Shown here: piece by piece, positions 31,020 through 39,887 of the stretch
Position numbering within the stretch: the stretch's first letter is position 1
Layout of the letters: each line of letters opens with the position of its first letter
Source of the DNA: Pseudoxanthomonas sp. F37
GTDB lineage: Bacteria > Pseudomonadota > Gammaproteobacteria > Xanthomonadales > Xanthomonadaceae
Direction of reading: 5' to 3'
Length of the DNA: 64,000 bases
Assembly: GCF_022965755.1 (NCBI RefSeq)
Contig: NZ_CP095187.1
Coordinates: 1,922,001-1,986,000 of the forward strand
Translations under genes and position numbers: made by a program
Notes under the pieces: model-generated
Databases searched by the model: none
The model's input: only the letters and a program-made list of their open reading frames with translations
What the model was told of the DNA's origin: nothing

Positions 31020-33384
31020 GCCGCACGCATCACCGGCGACGGAGGGCAGGCTGCGCGGCTGGCGCTGGCTGGCGTTGGCGTGGCTGCTGGTGCTCGTGGC
31101 CGTGGCCTGGCATCACGTGCGCTTCTGGCAGGCGCCACGCATCGACAGCGACATCCTGGCGCTGTTGCCGACGGATGCCGGCGATCCCGCGGTCGCCGAC
31201 GCCACCCAGCGGATCGCCGGCAACAGTGCCCGCGATGTGGTGGTGATGCTGGGCGCCGCCGACGCGCAAGCGGCCTTGCGCGCCCGCAGCGCGTTCCAGG
31301 CCGCGGTGCAGGCGTCGGCCGGCGAGGGCGCGGGCCTGCTGGTGGCCGAGCGCTCGACCGAAGACTGGTTCGCCCAGGCGCGCGACGCGTTGGCGCCGTA
31401 TCGCGACCGCCTGCTGACGGAAGCGCAGCGCCGCCAACTGGAGCAGACCCCCACCGATGCGCTGGCCGAATCGGCGCTCGCCGCGCTGTACGGCCCCATG
31501 GGCGCGCCGCGGCTGACCGGGTGGCGCGACGATCCCCTCGGCCTGTGGCCGCACTGGTGGCAGGCCCAGGCCGCCGCCGCGGGCATGGCGCTGGATGCCG
31601 ACGGCCTGCTGCAGGCCGACGGGCGCCATTGGGCGGTGCTGCGCTTCGCCCTGCGCGACTCCGCGTTCAAGCTGGATGGCGAACGCCGGCTGCAGGACGT
31701 GCTGGATGCCGCTTCCGCCCAGGCCACCGCCGCCGCGCCGGGACTGCGCGTCCTGAAGGCCGGCGTGCCCCTGCATGCCGAGTCCGCCGCGGTCCAGGCC
31801 AGTGGCGAGGTGAACACCATCGGCTGGGGCTCGCTGGCCGCCGTGCTGCTGCTGGTGTGGCTGGCGTTCCGCTCGTTCCGCCCGCTGTTGCTGGTCGCGC
31901 TTTCGCTGCTGGTCGGCTGCGCGGTCGCCCTGACCGCCACCGTGCTGGTGTTCGGCAAGATCCACCTGCTGACGCTGATCTTCGGGGCCAGCCTGGTCGG
32001 CGTGGCGGAGGACTACGGCATCCACTGGTTCGCCTCGCGCCAGGGCGTGGCGGCGGCGCGCCGGTGGTCGCTGCTGCGGCAGCTGTTGCCGGGCCTGTGG
32101 CTGGCGCTGCTGACCAGCGCACTCGCCTACCTGGCGCTGGGGCTGGCGCCATTCCCCGGGCTGCGCCAGATGGCGCTGTTCTCGGTGGTGGGCCTGTCGG
32201 CGGCCTTCCTGACGGTGATCTTCCTGTTCCCTTGGCTCGATGGCGGACAGGTGCGCACGACGGGCTTCTCGCGCTGGCTGGGCGGCACGCTGGCGCGCTG
32301 GCCACGGCTGGCGACGCGCCGCGGCGGCATTGCGCTTGCCGTCGTGGTGCTGCTGGTCGCCGTCCCGGGACTGATGCGCGTGCAGGGGAACGACGACCTG
32401 CGCAGCCTGCAATCGTCGCCCGCTGAGTTGATCGCCCAGCAACGCGAGGTGGGCCGCCTGTTGGGCATGCCCAGTCCGGCACAGTTCTTCCTGGTGCAGG
32501 GCCGCGATGCCGAACAGGTCCTGCAGCGCGAGGAACGGCTGGTCGCGCGGTTGCGCGCACTCGAGGCCGACGGGTCCGTCGGCGGCCATCGCGCCCTGAG
32601 CGACTGGCTGCCATCGCAGCGCCGGCAGGGCGAAGACGCCGCACTGACCTCGCGGGTGGAAGCGCAGGTGCTGGCGCGCCTGTCGAGCGCCACCGGCGAG
32701 CCGCTGGCGCGGGGCGAATTCGCTGCTTCGGCGCTGGACATGGAGGCCTTCCTGGCGTCGCCGGCGTCGCTGCCCGTGCGTCATCTGTGGCTGGGCCAGG
32801 TAGGGCAGGGCGTGGCCTCGGTGGTGATGGTCAACGATCTGTCGCGGCCCGACGCGCTGGCGCTCTTCGCCGCCCAGGCCCACGGGCTGGACGGCGTGCG
32901 CTGGGTGGACCGCACCGCCGACATCTCACGCCTGCTGGCGCACTACCGCCACATGATGTCCTGGTTGCTGCTGGCCGGCGTGGCGGTCGTGTTCGTCGTG
33001 CTGGCCATCCGCTATCGCACGCAAGCCTGGCGCGTCCTCACGCCGACCCTGCTGGCCGGCCTGCTGACCGTCGCGCTGCTGGGCTGGCTGGGCCAGCCGT
33101 TGCAGCTGTTCAACGTGCTGGCGCTGATGCTGCTGCTGGGCATGGGCATCGACTACGGCATCTTCCTGGTCGAGCACCGCGGCGATGCCAGCGCGTGGCT
33201 GGCGGTGTGCGTGGGTGCCGCGAGCACCTGGCTCTCGTTCGGCCTGCTGGGCCTGTCGGCGACGCCCGCGCTGCGCGCCTTCGGCCTGACCCTGCTGTTC
33301 GGCATCGGCCTGGTCTGGCTGCTGTCGCCCCTGTTCCGGCCGGCGCCGGACGATCCTTCCCTGCATGGACACATCTGCGAATGA
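30997..33384 (+). CDS. MMPL/RND family exporter of the aryl-polyene cluster
   Basis: A 795-residue transporter with two MMPL/sterol-sensing-like halves of six helices each (first helix ~25-42; blocks ~270-430 and ~650-785) and large periplasmic loops after helix 1 and helix 7. It has the RND core motifs LVGVAEDYGIHWF and LLGMGIDYGIFLVEH. Likely moves the finished polyene lipid from the inner membrane toward the LolA-like carrier. Its ATG start is within the lolA-like gene; the stop overlaps the halogenase start. Confidence 0.92.
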   Translation: MRPPGLTEPHASPATEGRLRGWRWLALAWLLVLVAVAWHHVRFWQAPRIDSDILALLPTDAGDPAVADATQRIAGNSARDVVVMLGAADAQAALRARSAFQAAVQASAGEGAGLLVAERSTEDWFAQARDALAPYRDRLLTEAQRRQLEQTPTDALAESALAALYGPMGAPRLTGWRDDPLGLWPHWWQAQAAAAGMALDADGLLQADGRHWAVLRFALRDSAFKLDGERRLQDVLDAASAQATAAAPGLRVLKAGVPLHAESAAVQASGEVNTIGWGSLAAVLLLVWLAFRSFRPLLLVALSLLVGCAVALTATVLVFGKIHLLTLIFGASLVGVAEDYGIHWFASRQGVAAARRWSLLRQLLPGLWLALLTSALAYLALGLAPFPGLRQMALFSVVGLSAAFLTVIFLFPWLDGGQVRTTGFSRWLGGTLARWPRLATRRGGIALAVVVLLVAVPGLMRVQGNDDLRSLQSSPAELIAQQREVGRLLGMPSPAQFFLVQGRDAEQVLQREERLVARLRALEADGSVGGHRALSDWLPSQRRQGEDAALTSRVEAQVLARLSSATGEPLARGEFAASALDMEAFLASPASLPVRHLWLGQVGQGVASVVMVNDLSRPDALALFAAQAHGLDGVRWVDRTADISRLLAHYRHMMSWLLLAGVAVVFVVLAIRYRTQAWRVLTPTLLAGLLTVALLGWLGQPLQLFNVLALMLLLGMGIDYGIFLVEHRGDASAWLAVCVGAASTWLSFGLLGLSATPALRAFGLTLLFGIGLVWLLSPLFRPAPDDPSLHGHICE

Positions 33385-34613
33385 AAACGGAACGCACCGA
33401 CATCCTGATCATCGGCGCCGGCCCGGCCGGTTCCGTGGCCGCGGCGATGCTGCGCCAGCAGGGCCGCAAGGTCCTGATCGTCGAGCGCGAGCAGTTTCCG
33501 CGCTTCTCCATCGGCGAGAGCCTGCTGCCGCAGAGCATGGAGTACATCCAGGCGGCCGGCCTGCTGCAGGACGTGGTGGAAGCCGGCTTCCAGTACAAGA
33601 ACGGCGCCGCGTTCGTGCGCGGCCAACGCACCACCGAATTCGATTTCCGCGACAAGTTCTCGCCGGGCTGGGGTACCACCTACCAGGTGCAGCGCGCCGA
33701 TTTCGACCATGTGCTGGCCAAGGGCGCCGAGCGCATGGGCGCGGAAGTGCGTTACCGCCATGAAGTGCTGGCCGCCGAGCCGGGCCAGACGCCGCGGGTG
33801 ACCGTGCGTTCGCCGGAAGGCGAGGAGTACGCCATCGAAGCGGATTTCATGCTGGACGCCAGCGGCTTCGGGCGCCTGCTGCCGCGCCTGCTGAAGCTGG
33901 AGTCGCCTTCCGACTTCCCGGTGCGCGGCGCCATCTTCACCCACGTGCGCGACCACATCCCGCACGATGCCGGCTTCGACCGCAACAAGATCCTGATCAC
34001 CACGCATCCCGAGCATGTGGACGTGTGGTACTGGACCATCCCGTTCTCCAATGGCTGCTGCTCGCTGGGCGTGGTGGCGGAAACGGCATTCCTCGACCGC
34101 TACCTGGGCACCGAGCTGGAGCGCCTGCAGGCCATCGTCGGCGAAGATCCCAACCTCACGCGCCTGTTGAAGAACGCGGAATGGGCCGTGCTGCCGGTGC
34201 GGCAGATCACCGGGTATTCGGCCAACGTGTCCTCGCTGTGGGGGCCGGGCTATGCGCTGCTCGGCAATGCGGGCGAGTTCCTCGACCCCGTGTTCTCCTC
34301 GGGCGTCACCATCGCGTTCAAGTCGGCGCAGCTGGCCAGCGAATGCCTGCGCCGCCGCTACGCCGGCGAGACGGTGGACTGGGAAGCCGACTTCGCCGCG
34401 CCATTGCGCGGTGGCGTGCAGACGTTCCGTCGCTTCGTGGAATCGTGGTACGCCGGCGGCTTCCAGCGGATCATCTTCCATCCCGATCCGCAGCCGGACA
34501 TCCGCCGCATGATCTGTTCGATCCTCGCCGGTTACGCATGGGACAGGAAGAATCCCTACGTCGCCGATACCCAGCGTCGCCTGCAGGTGCTGGAGCAGCT
34601 GTGCACCGGCTGA
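33381..34613 (+). CDS. flavin-dependent halogenase of the xanthomonadin type
   Basis: A 410-residue FAD enzyme. GAGPAG (12-17) is the dinucleotide loop. Lys73 in FQYKNGAAF is at the usual place of the halogenase catalytic Lys. W216-Y-W218-T-I220-P221 matches WxWxIP, and FLDPVFSSG matches the FxxPxxSxG signature of halogenases. Together these separate it from ordinary monooxygenases. Xanthomonadins are brominated aryl polyenes, so the expected job is halogenation of the aryl head. It is not related closely enough to PrnA to name a substrate. A partner flavin reductase is not in the window. Confidence 0.85.
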   Translation: MKTERTDILIIGAGPAGSVAAAMLRQQGRKVLIVEREQFPRFSIGESLLPQSMEYIQAAGLLQDVVEAGFQYKNGAAFVRGQRTTEFDFRDKFSPGWGTTYQVQRADFDHVLAKGAERMGAEVRYRHEVLAAEPGQTPRVTVRSPEGEEYAIEADFMLDASGFGRLLPRLLKLESPSDFPVRGAIFTHVRDHIPHDAGFDRNKILITTHPEHVDVWYWTIPFSNGCCSLGVVAETAFLDRYLGTELERLQAIVGEDPNLTRLLKNAEWAVLPVRQITGYSANVSSLWGPGYALLGNAGEFLDPVFSSGVTIAFKSAQLASECLRRRYAGETVDWEADFAAPLRGGVQTFRRFVESWYAGGFQRIIFHPDPQPDIRRMICSILAGYAWDRKNPYVADTQRRLQVLEQLCTG

Positions 34614-35149
34614 TCGCCCTGCTGTTGGCCAGCTGCCTGCTGGCCGCCTGCGCAACACGCCCGGTCGCGCCCGCGGTCGAACTGCCGGCGTTGCGGCTGG
34701 CGCCGGCCTCGCTGGGCCATGAACTGGCCACGCAACAGCGGCTGGTGTTCCGCTTCGGTACGCAGGTGCGCGAACTGGATGCGCTGCTCGAGGTCGACGC
34801 GGCCCAGGTGCGCCTGGCGGTGCAGGCCATGGGGCGCACCGGCGTGCGCCTGCAATGGGACGGCAGCCAGCTGGTGGAGCAGCGTGCCGCCTGGCTGCCC
34901 GAGGCCGTGCGCAGCGAGCGCGTGCTCGACGATGTGCAGTTCAGCCTGTGGCCCGCCGACGCCGTGCGCGCGGCATTGCCTGCCGGGTGGGAACTGCACG
35001 AGGCAGGCGAGGTGCGCGAGCTGCGGCGGGACGGTCGTGCATGGCTGGTGCGCGAACGCACGGGCGCGACGACGTTGCGCGTGCGCAACCACGCCGATGG
35101 CTATGATCTGACCATCGAATCGGTGGCCGGTGGAGCGCCCAGTCCGTGA
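34601..35149 (+). CDS. DUF3261 outer-membrane-type lipoprotein
   Basis: A 182-residue lipoprotein: signal peptide ending LAAC with lipidated Cys17. DUF3261 resembles LolB, with a beta-rich core (QQRLVFRFGTQVRELDALLEV, ERVLDDVQFSLWPADAVRAAL). It is a constant member of aryl-polyene clusters and is a candidate outer-membrane acceptor for the cargo delivered by the LolA-like protein. GTG start at 34601 overlaps the halogenase stop; its end overlaps the next ketosynthase. Confidence 0.85.
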   Translation: MHRLIALLLASCLLAACATRPVAPAVELPALRLAPASLGHELATQQRLVFRFGTQVRELDALLEVDAAQVRLAVQAMGRTGVRLQWDGSQLVEQRAAWLPEAVRSERVLDDVQFSLWPADAVRAALPAGWELHEAGEVRELRRDGRAWLVRERTGATTLRVRNHADGYDLTIESVAGGAPSP

Positions 35150-36336
35150 AAGGCGATGCCATCTTCCTGAACGATCTTGGCCTGGTGTGTGCGCTGGGCC
35201 ACGACGCCGCGGCCGTGCGCGAAGCGTTGTTCCGCGACCAGGCCCCCGCGGGCGTGGCGATGAACAAGACGCTGGTGCCGGGTCACCGTCTGGCGTTGGG
35301 CAGCGTGTCCGGTCCGTTGCCCTCGCTGGATCACCACCTCGTGCCCTTGCAGGGACGCAACAACGCGCTGCTGCGCGCGGCCTACCTGCAGATCCAGGGG
35401 CAGGTCCGGCAGGCCATCGAACGCCACGGTCCGTCGCGGGTGGCGGTGGTGGTGGGCACCAGCACCTCGGGGATCGGCGAAGCGGAACAGGCGATGTCGC
35501 AGTGGCGCCGGCAGGGCCGCTGGCCGGAAGGCTTCCACTACGTGCAGCAGGAGATCGGCGCGCCCTCGCGATTCCTCGCCGCCGAATCCGGCGCGCGCGG
35601 CCCCGCCTGGACGATTTCCACCGCCTGCTCGTCCAGCGCCAAGGCGATGGCGTCGGCGGCCCGGCTGCTGCGCACCGGGACGGTGGATGCGGTCATCACC
35701 GGCGGCGCGGATTCGCTGTGCCAGTTCACCGTGCGCGGCTTCATGGCGCTGGAATCGGTGGCCGGCGAGCGCTGCAATCCGTTCTCGGCGCACCGCCGCG
35801 GCATCAACATCGGCGAGGGCGCCGCGCTGTTCCTGATGACGCGCGAACCGGGACCGGTGCGGCTGGCGGGCTGGGGCGAAACCTCCGATGCCCACCACGT
35901 ATCCGCGCCGGAACCGGAAGGCCATGGCGCCATCGCCGCGATCGGCCACGCGCTGGCGCGCGCAGGCCTGACGCCGGCCGACATCGACTACGTGAACCTG
36001 CACGGCACCGCCACGCCGCAGAACGATGCGATGGAAAGCCGCGCGGTCAGCACGGCGCTGGGTACCCACGTGCCGGTGAGTTCCACCAAACCGTTGACGG
36101 GCCATACGCTGGGCGCGGCCGGCGCGGTCGAGGCCGGCCTGTGCTGGCTGGCGATGGTCGACAATCCCCGCCACCGGCTGCCGCCGCACTGGTGGGATGG
36201 CGAGCCGGACCCGGCGTTGCCGGCGCTGGCCTTCGTGCCGCCCGGCGCCACCGCCGCACGGCCGCTGCGCCATGTGCTCAGCCAGTCGTTCGCGTTCGGC
36301 GGCAGCAACGCCGTGCTGGTGTTCGGGGAGGGGTGA
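35146..36336 (+). CDS. beta-ketoacyl-ACP synthase I/II-type (aryl polyene)
   Basis: A 396-residue condensing enzyme with the Cys-His-His triad: Cys161 in STACSSSAKA, His in NLHGTATPQND, and His in STKPLTGHTLGAAG. C-terminal SFAFGGSNAVLVF is typical. It is one of two complete ketosynthases in the operon and should extend the polyene with malonyl-ACP. GTG start 35146 overlaps the preceding stop; the stop overlaps the dehydratase start (TGATG). Confidence 0.93.
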   Translation: MKGDAIFLNDLGLVCALGHDAAAVREALFRDQAPAGVAMNKTLVPGHRLALGSVSGPLPSLDHHLVPLQGRNNALLRAAYLQIQGQVRQAIERHGPSRVAVVVGTSTSGIGEAEQAMSQWRRQGRWPEGFHYVQQEIGAPSRFLAAESGARGPAWTISTACSSSAKAMASAARLLRTGTVDAVITGGADSLCQFTVRGFMALESVAGERCNPFSAHRRGINIGEGAALFLMTREPGPVRLAGWGETSDAHHVSAPEPEGHGAIAAIGHALARAGLTPADIDYVNLHGTATPQNDAMESRAVSTALGTHVPVSSTKPLTGHTLGAAGAVEAGLCWLAMVDNPRHRLPPHWWDGEPDPALPALAFVPPGATAARPLRHVLSQSFAFGGSNAVLVFGEG

Positions 36337-36791
36337 TGCACGATCTGTACGACATCGAACGGGTGGTGCCGCACCGCGGCACCATGCGCCTGGTCGACCG
36401 GCTGGTGGCTTGGGACGGGGACAGCGTGGCGGTCGAACTGCGCGTGCCGCACGACGGGCCGTTCAGCCATGCCGAAGGCGTTCCGGCCTGGGTGGGCGTG
36501 GAATACATGGCCCAGGCGATCGCCGCGTGGGCCGGGTGCCGCGCGCGCAGCGCGGGTCGCGAGCCGTCGATCGGTTTCCTGCTGGGCACGCGCCGCTACG
36601 AGAGCCGGGTGTCGTGGTTCGTCGCGGGCGCATTGCTGCGGGTGGAGGCGACGCGCGAGCTGCTGGGCGACAATGGGCTGGGAATGTTCCGTTGCCGCAT
36701 CCTGGGAGACGGCGACGAACTGGCAACCGCCAACGTTTCGGTGTTCGAACCGCCGGACGCCATGGCTTATCTGGAGAGCACGCCGCAATGA
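36336..36791 (+). CDS. 3-hydroxyacyl-ACP dehydratase (ApeP-like hot-dog)
   Basis: A 151-residue hot-dog protein. Catalytic-type residues: His in VVPHRGTMRLVD and Glu in GVEYMAQAIAAW. It should dehydrate the 3-hydroxyacyl intermediate in each cycle so that conjugated double bonds remain, since no enoyl reductase is present in the cluster. ATG overlaps the KS stop; its stop overlaps the FabG start. Confidence 0.9.
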   Translation: MHDLYDIERVVPHRGTMRLVDRLVAWDGDSVAVELRVPHDGPFSHAEGVPAWVGVEYMAQAIAAWAGCRARSAGREPSIGFLLGTRRYESRVSWFVAGALLRVEATRELLGDNGLGMFRCRILGDGDELATANVSVFEPPDAMAYLESTPQ

Positions 36792-37522
36792 GGGGAGAGA
36801 CAACGGTCCTGGTTACCGGGGGGAGCCGGGGCATCGGGCGCGCCATCGCGCTGGCGCTGGCGCAGGATGGCTTCGATCTGGTCGTGCATTGCCGCAGCCG
36901 CGTGGACGAGGCCGAAGCCGTCGCCGCGCAGGCGCGCGCGCTCGGGCGCGACGCCCGGGTACTGGCCTTCGACGTGGCCGACCGTGCCGCCGCCGCGCAG
37001 GCGCTGGAGGCCGACGTGGCCGAACACGGCGCCTACCACGGCGTGGTCTGCAATGCGGGCATCGCGCGCGACACCGCGTTTCCGGCCATGAGCGGGGAGG
37101 ACTGGGACGCCGTGCTGCACACCAACCTGGACGGGTTCTACAACGTCCTCAATCCGTTGATCATGCCGATGGTGCGCCGGCGCAAGCCGGGCCGCATCGT
37201 CACGCTGTCGTCGGTGTCCGGCCTGGTGGGCAACCGCGGGCAGGTCAACTACAGCGCGGCCAAGGCGGGCATCATCGGCGCCAGCAAGGCGCTGGCGCTG
37301 GAACTGGCCAGCCGCGGCATCACGGTCAACTGCGTCGCGCCCGGCCTGATCGACACCGAGATGGTCAGCGGCGAGGTGGTGGACGAGGCCCTGAAGATGA
37401 TACCGATGAAGCGCGTGGGCAGGCCGGAGGAAGTCGCCGCCGTGGTGGCGTTCCTGATGTCGCCGCAGGCCTCGTACGTCACCCGCCAGGTGATCTCGGT
37501 CAACGGGGGGCTGGTCGGATGA
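36788..37522 (+). CDS. 3-oxoacyl-ACP reductase, FabG-like SDR (aryl polyene)
   Basis: A 244-residue SDR: TGGSRGIG cofactor loop, NAG, catalytic Ser in SSVSG, YSAAK (Tyr-x3-Lys), and a C-terminal VISVNGG. It reduces the ketoacyl-ACP in each polyene cycle using NADPH. ATG 36788 overlaps the dehydratase stop. Confidence 0.94.
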   Translation: MRGETTVLVTGGSRGIGRAIALALAQDGFDLVVHCRSRVDEAEAVAAQARALGRDARVLAFDVADRAAAAQALEADVAEHGAYHGVVCNAGIARDTAFPAMSGEDWDAVLHTNLDGFYNVLNPLIMPMVRRRKPGRIVTLSSVSGLVGNRGQVNYSAAKAGIIGASKALALELASRGITVNCVAPGLIDTEMVSGEVVDEALKMIPMKRVGRPEEVAAVVAFLMSPQASYVTRQVISVNGGLVG

Positions 37523-38760
37523 GCCGCATCGAAAGGCGCGTGGTGGTCACCGGCGCGGGCGCGATCAGCCCGCTGGGGCACGACTGGGCCAGCGTGCACC
37601 TGCGCCTGCGCGAGTGCCGCAACGCCGTACGGCACATGCCGGACTGGGACCGTTACGAAGGCCTGAATACACGCCTGGCGGCACCGGCCGAGCCGTTCGA
37701 ACTGCCTGCGCACTACAACCGCAAGACCACGCGCAGCATGGGCCGGGTGGCCATCATGGCCGTGCGCGCCACCGAGCTGGCGCTGCAACAGGCCGGCCTG
37801 CTGGGGCACCCGGTGCTGAAGAGCGGGCGGGTGGGCGTGTCCTACGGCTCCTCGGCGGGCAGCCATGAGGCCATCGGCGACTTCGGCCGCATGCTCAACG
37901 AGCACACCACCGAAGGCATCAACGCCACCACCTACCTGAAGATGATGAGCCATACCGCGCCGGTGAACATCGGTGTGTTCTTCGGCCTGACCGGGCGCGT
38001 CTACACCACGTCCAGCGCCTGCACCTCGGGCAGCCAGGGCGTGGGCTCGGCCTTCGAGGCGATCCGCAGCGGCAAGCAGGTGGCCATGATCGCCGGCGGC
38101 GCCGAGCAGCTGGATGCCACGGCCGCGGCCGTGTTCGACACCCTGTTCGCCACCAGCGTGCGCAACCACGAACCGGACAGCACGCCGCGCCCGTTCGACG
38201 CCAACCGCGATGGCCTGGTGCTGGGCGAGGGCGCCTGCACGCTGGTGCTGGAAGACCTGGAGCATGCGCTTGCGCGCGGTGCGACCATCCTGGGCGAGAT
38301 CGTCGGCTACGGCACCAACAGCGACGGCCAGCACGTCACCCAGCCCAGCGCCGACACGATGGCGCAGGCGATGCGGCTGGCACTGGAAGACGCGGGTCTG
38401 CCGCCCGATGCGATCGGCTACGTCAACGCGCACGGCACGGCGACCGACCACGGCGACATCGCCGAGACCACGGCCACCGCCTCGGTGTTCGGCCATCGCA
38501 TGCCGATCAGTTCGCTGAAGAGCTACGTCGGCCACACGCTGGGCGCCTGCGGCGCCTACGAATCCTGGATCACCCTGGAGATGATGCGCGAGGGCTGGTT
38601 CGCCCCCACGCTGAACCTGGAGGAGCGCGATCCGCGCTGCGCCGACCTGGACTACATCACCGGCGAAGGTCGCGAACTGCAGACCGACTACGTGATGAAC
38701 AACAATTTCGCCTTCGGCGGCATCAATACGTCGATCATCTTGAAACGCTGGAAAGACTGA
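37519..38760 (+). CDS. beta-ketoacyl-ACP synthase II-type (aryl polyene)
   Basis: A 413-residue condensing enzyme with Cys168 in TSSACTSGSQ, His in NAHGTATDHGD and His in LKSYVGHTLGACG. It is clearly different from the other ketosynthase at 35146, so both are probably functional with separate roles, perhaps initiation versus elongation, or one partnering the chain-length factor. ATG overlaps the FabG stop. A 24-base gap with GGGGGATAG follows, then the first of three exported proteins. Confidence 0.93.
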   Translation: MSRIERRVVVTGAGAISPLGHDWASVHLRLRECRNAVRHMPDWDRYEGLNTRLAAPAEPFELPAHYNRKTTRSMGRVAIMAVRATELALQQAGLLGHPVLKSGRVGVSYGSSAGSHEAIGDFGRMLNEHTTEGINATTYLKMMSHTAPVNIGVFFGLTGRVYTTSSACTSGSQGVGSAFEAIRSGKQVAMIAGGAEQLDATAAAVFDTLFATSVRNHEPDSTPRPFDANRDGLVLGEGACTLVLEDLEHALARGATILGEIVGYGTNSDGQHVTQPSADTMAQAMRLALEDAGLPPDAIGYVNAHGTATDHGDIAETTATASVFGHRMPISSLKSYVGHTLGACGAYESWITLEMMREGWFAPTLNLEERDPRCADLDYITGEGRELQTDYVMNNNFAFGGINTSIILKRWKD

Positions 38761-38784
38761 CGTTCCACATTCACAGGGGGATAG

Positions 38785-39240
38785 ATGAAGAAGCGTTCTG
38801 TTTCGTTGCTGTTGGCGCTCATGTTGTCAGCCGCCGGCCTGCCGGCGATGGCGGGCAAGCAGGATCCGATGGTGGTGCCGGCATACGAGCGGGTGGAGTC
38901 CACCAACGGCATTGCGCCGAGTGCGGCGCGCATCAAGGCGGCCATCATCCATGCCGGCAAGTCCCGTGGCTGGACGGTCGCGGACAGCGAACCCGGCCGG
39001 GTCACGCTGCGTTACGCGCCGCGCACGCATGAGGTGGTGGTGGCCGTGCGTTACGACGCCAACGGCTTCAAGATCGAGTACGTCTCCAGCAGGGAGATGA
39101 ACTACGAGATCAAGCGGGGCACGCCCGAGATCCACGGCAACTACAACCGCTGGATCCGCAACCTGGCCAACGACATCCACAACTCCCCGGTGTTCCACCA
39201 GCCCGATGCCGCCGAGGCCACGCCGGCGGTCACGCCGTGA
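38785..39240 (+). CDS. exported protein of unknown function at the end of the pigment operon
   Basis: 151 residues with a clear Sec signal peptide (MKKRSVSLLLALMLSAAGLPAMA, cut near 23). The mature part has a beta-alpha pattern (SAARIKAAIIHAGKSRGWTV, GRVTLRYAPRTHEVVVAVRY, YDANGFKIEYVSSREMNYE) and ends in a Pro/Ala tail. I do not recognise a family with certainty. Strong Shine-Dalgarno-like GGGGGA 7 bases before ATG. Probably periplasmic or surface-linked and related to pigment placement by context only. Confidence 0.82.
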   Translation: MKKRSVSLLLALMLSAAGLPAMAGKQDPMVVPAYERVESTNGIAPSAARIKAAIIHAGKSRGWTVADSEPGRVTLRYAPRTHEVVVAVRYDANGFKIEYVSSREMNYEIKRGTPEIHGNYNRWIRNLANDIHNSPVFHQPDAAEATPAVTP

Positions 39241-39776
39241 GCCGGCATGTGCTCGGCTTGTCGCTGGCGGCGTGGCTGGGCGTGCTGGCACTGCCGGCGC
39301 TTGCCGACGACGTCATCCGCACCAGCCCGACGATAGCGTTGCGCGAGGGGTATGCGGGCTATCCCGAGTTCATGAAGGATTGCGACTGGACCGCGGACCT
39401 GCCTGCGCATCTGGTCCAGTATTCGCAGGGACGGGTGGAACTGACCGATCAGGATCTGGATAGCCTGCCCGGCTGTACCCTGCGCATCCGCATCATGAAC
39501 ATGCGCAGCGCCGACGGTGGCGGCTTCTCCGGTCCCAAGTGGGCGATGATCCGCGCCGACCTGTTCCAGGACGGCAAGCTGATAGGCCAGTACCAGCCAT
39601 ACCGTCAGACAATGACGCTGTTCCGCGGTGGCTGCTCGTCGTTGCGCAAGATCAGCGATGCGCTGGCGGCCGACACCGCGGCATGGCTGCGCCGCGGCGA
39701 CTTCAGGGTGCAGTTCGCCGACCAGCCGAACAGGATCGAAATCGGCCCCGAAGAGGATGTGCCGCCCATCCAGTGA
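39237..39776 (+). CDS. exported protein of unknown function
   Basis: 179 residues with a signal peptide (cut after ALA, ~23). GTG start at 39237 overlapping the previous stop. The mature part has two Cys pairs in the right places for disulfides (KDCDWTADL, GCTLRIRI, GGCSSLRKI), PKWAMIRADLFQDGKL, and an acidic end. This combination is met in proteins at the end of Xanthomonas pigment clusters, but I cannot name a domain. Confidence 0.78.
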   Translation: MSRHVLGLSLAAWLGVLALPALADDVIRTSPTIALREGYAGYPEFMKDCDWTADLPAHLVQYSQGRVELTDQDLDSLPGCTLRIRIMNMRSADGGGFSGPKWAMIRADLFQDGKLIGQYQPYRQTMTLFRGGCSSLRKISDALAADTAAWLRRGDFRVQFADQPNRIEIGPEEDVPPIQ

Positions 39777-39887
39777 CCCGGCAGGCAGGCCACATGGGCA
39801 GTCCCGAGTCCCTGCACGCCGCCCACTTCCCGCCTGGTAATCTTTTTCCCACTGCGGCCCGACCGCCATTTCCCAAGGAGCTAGACC

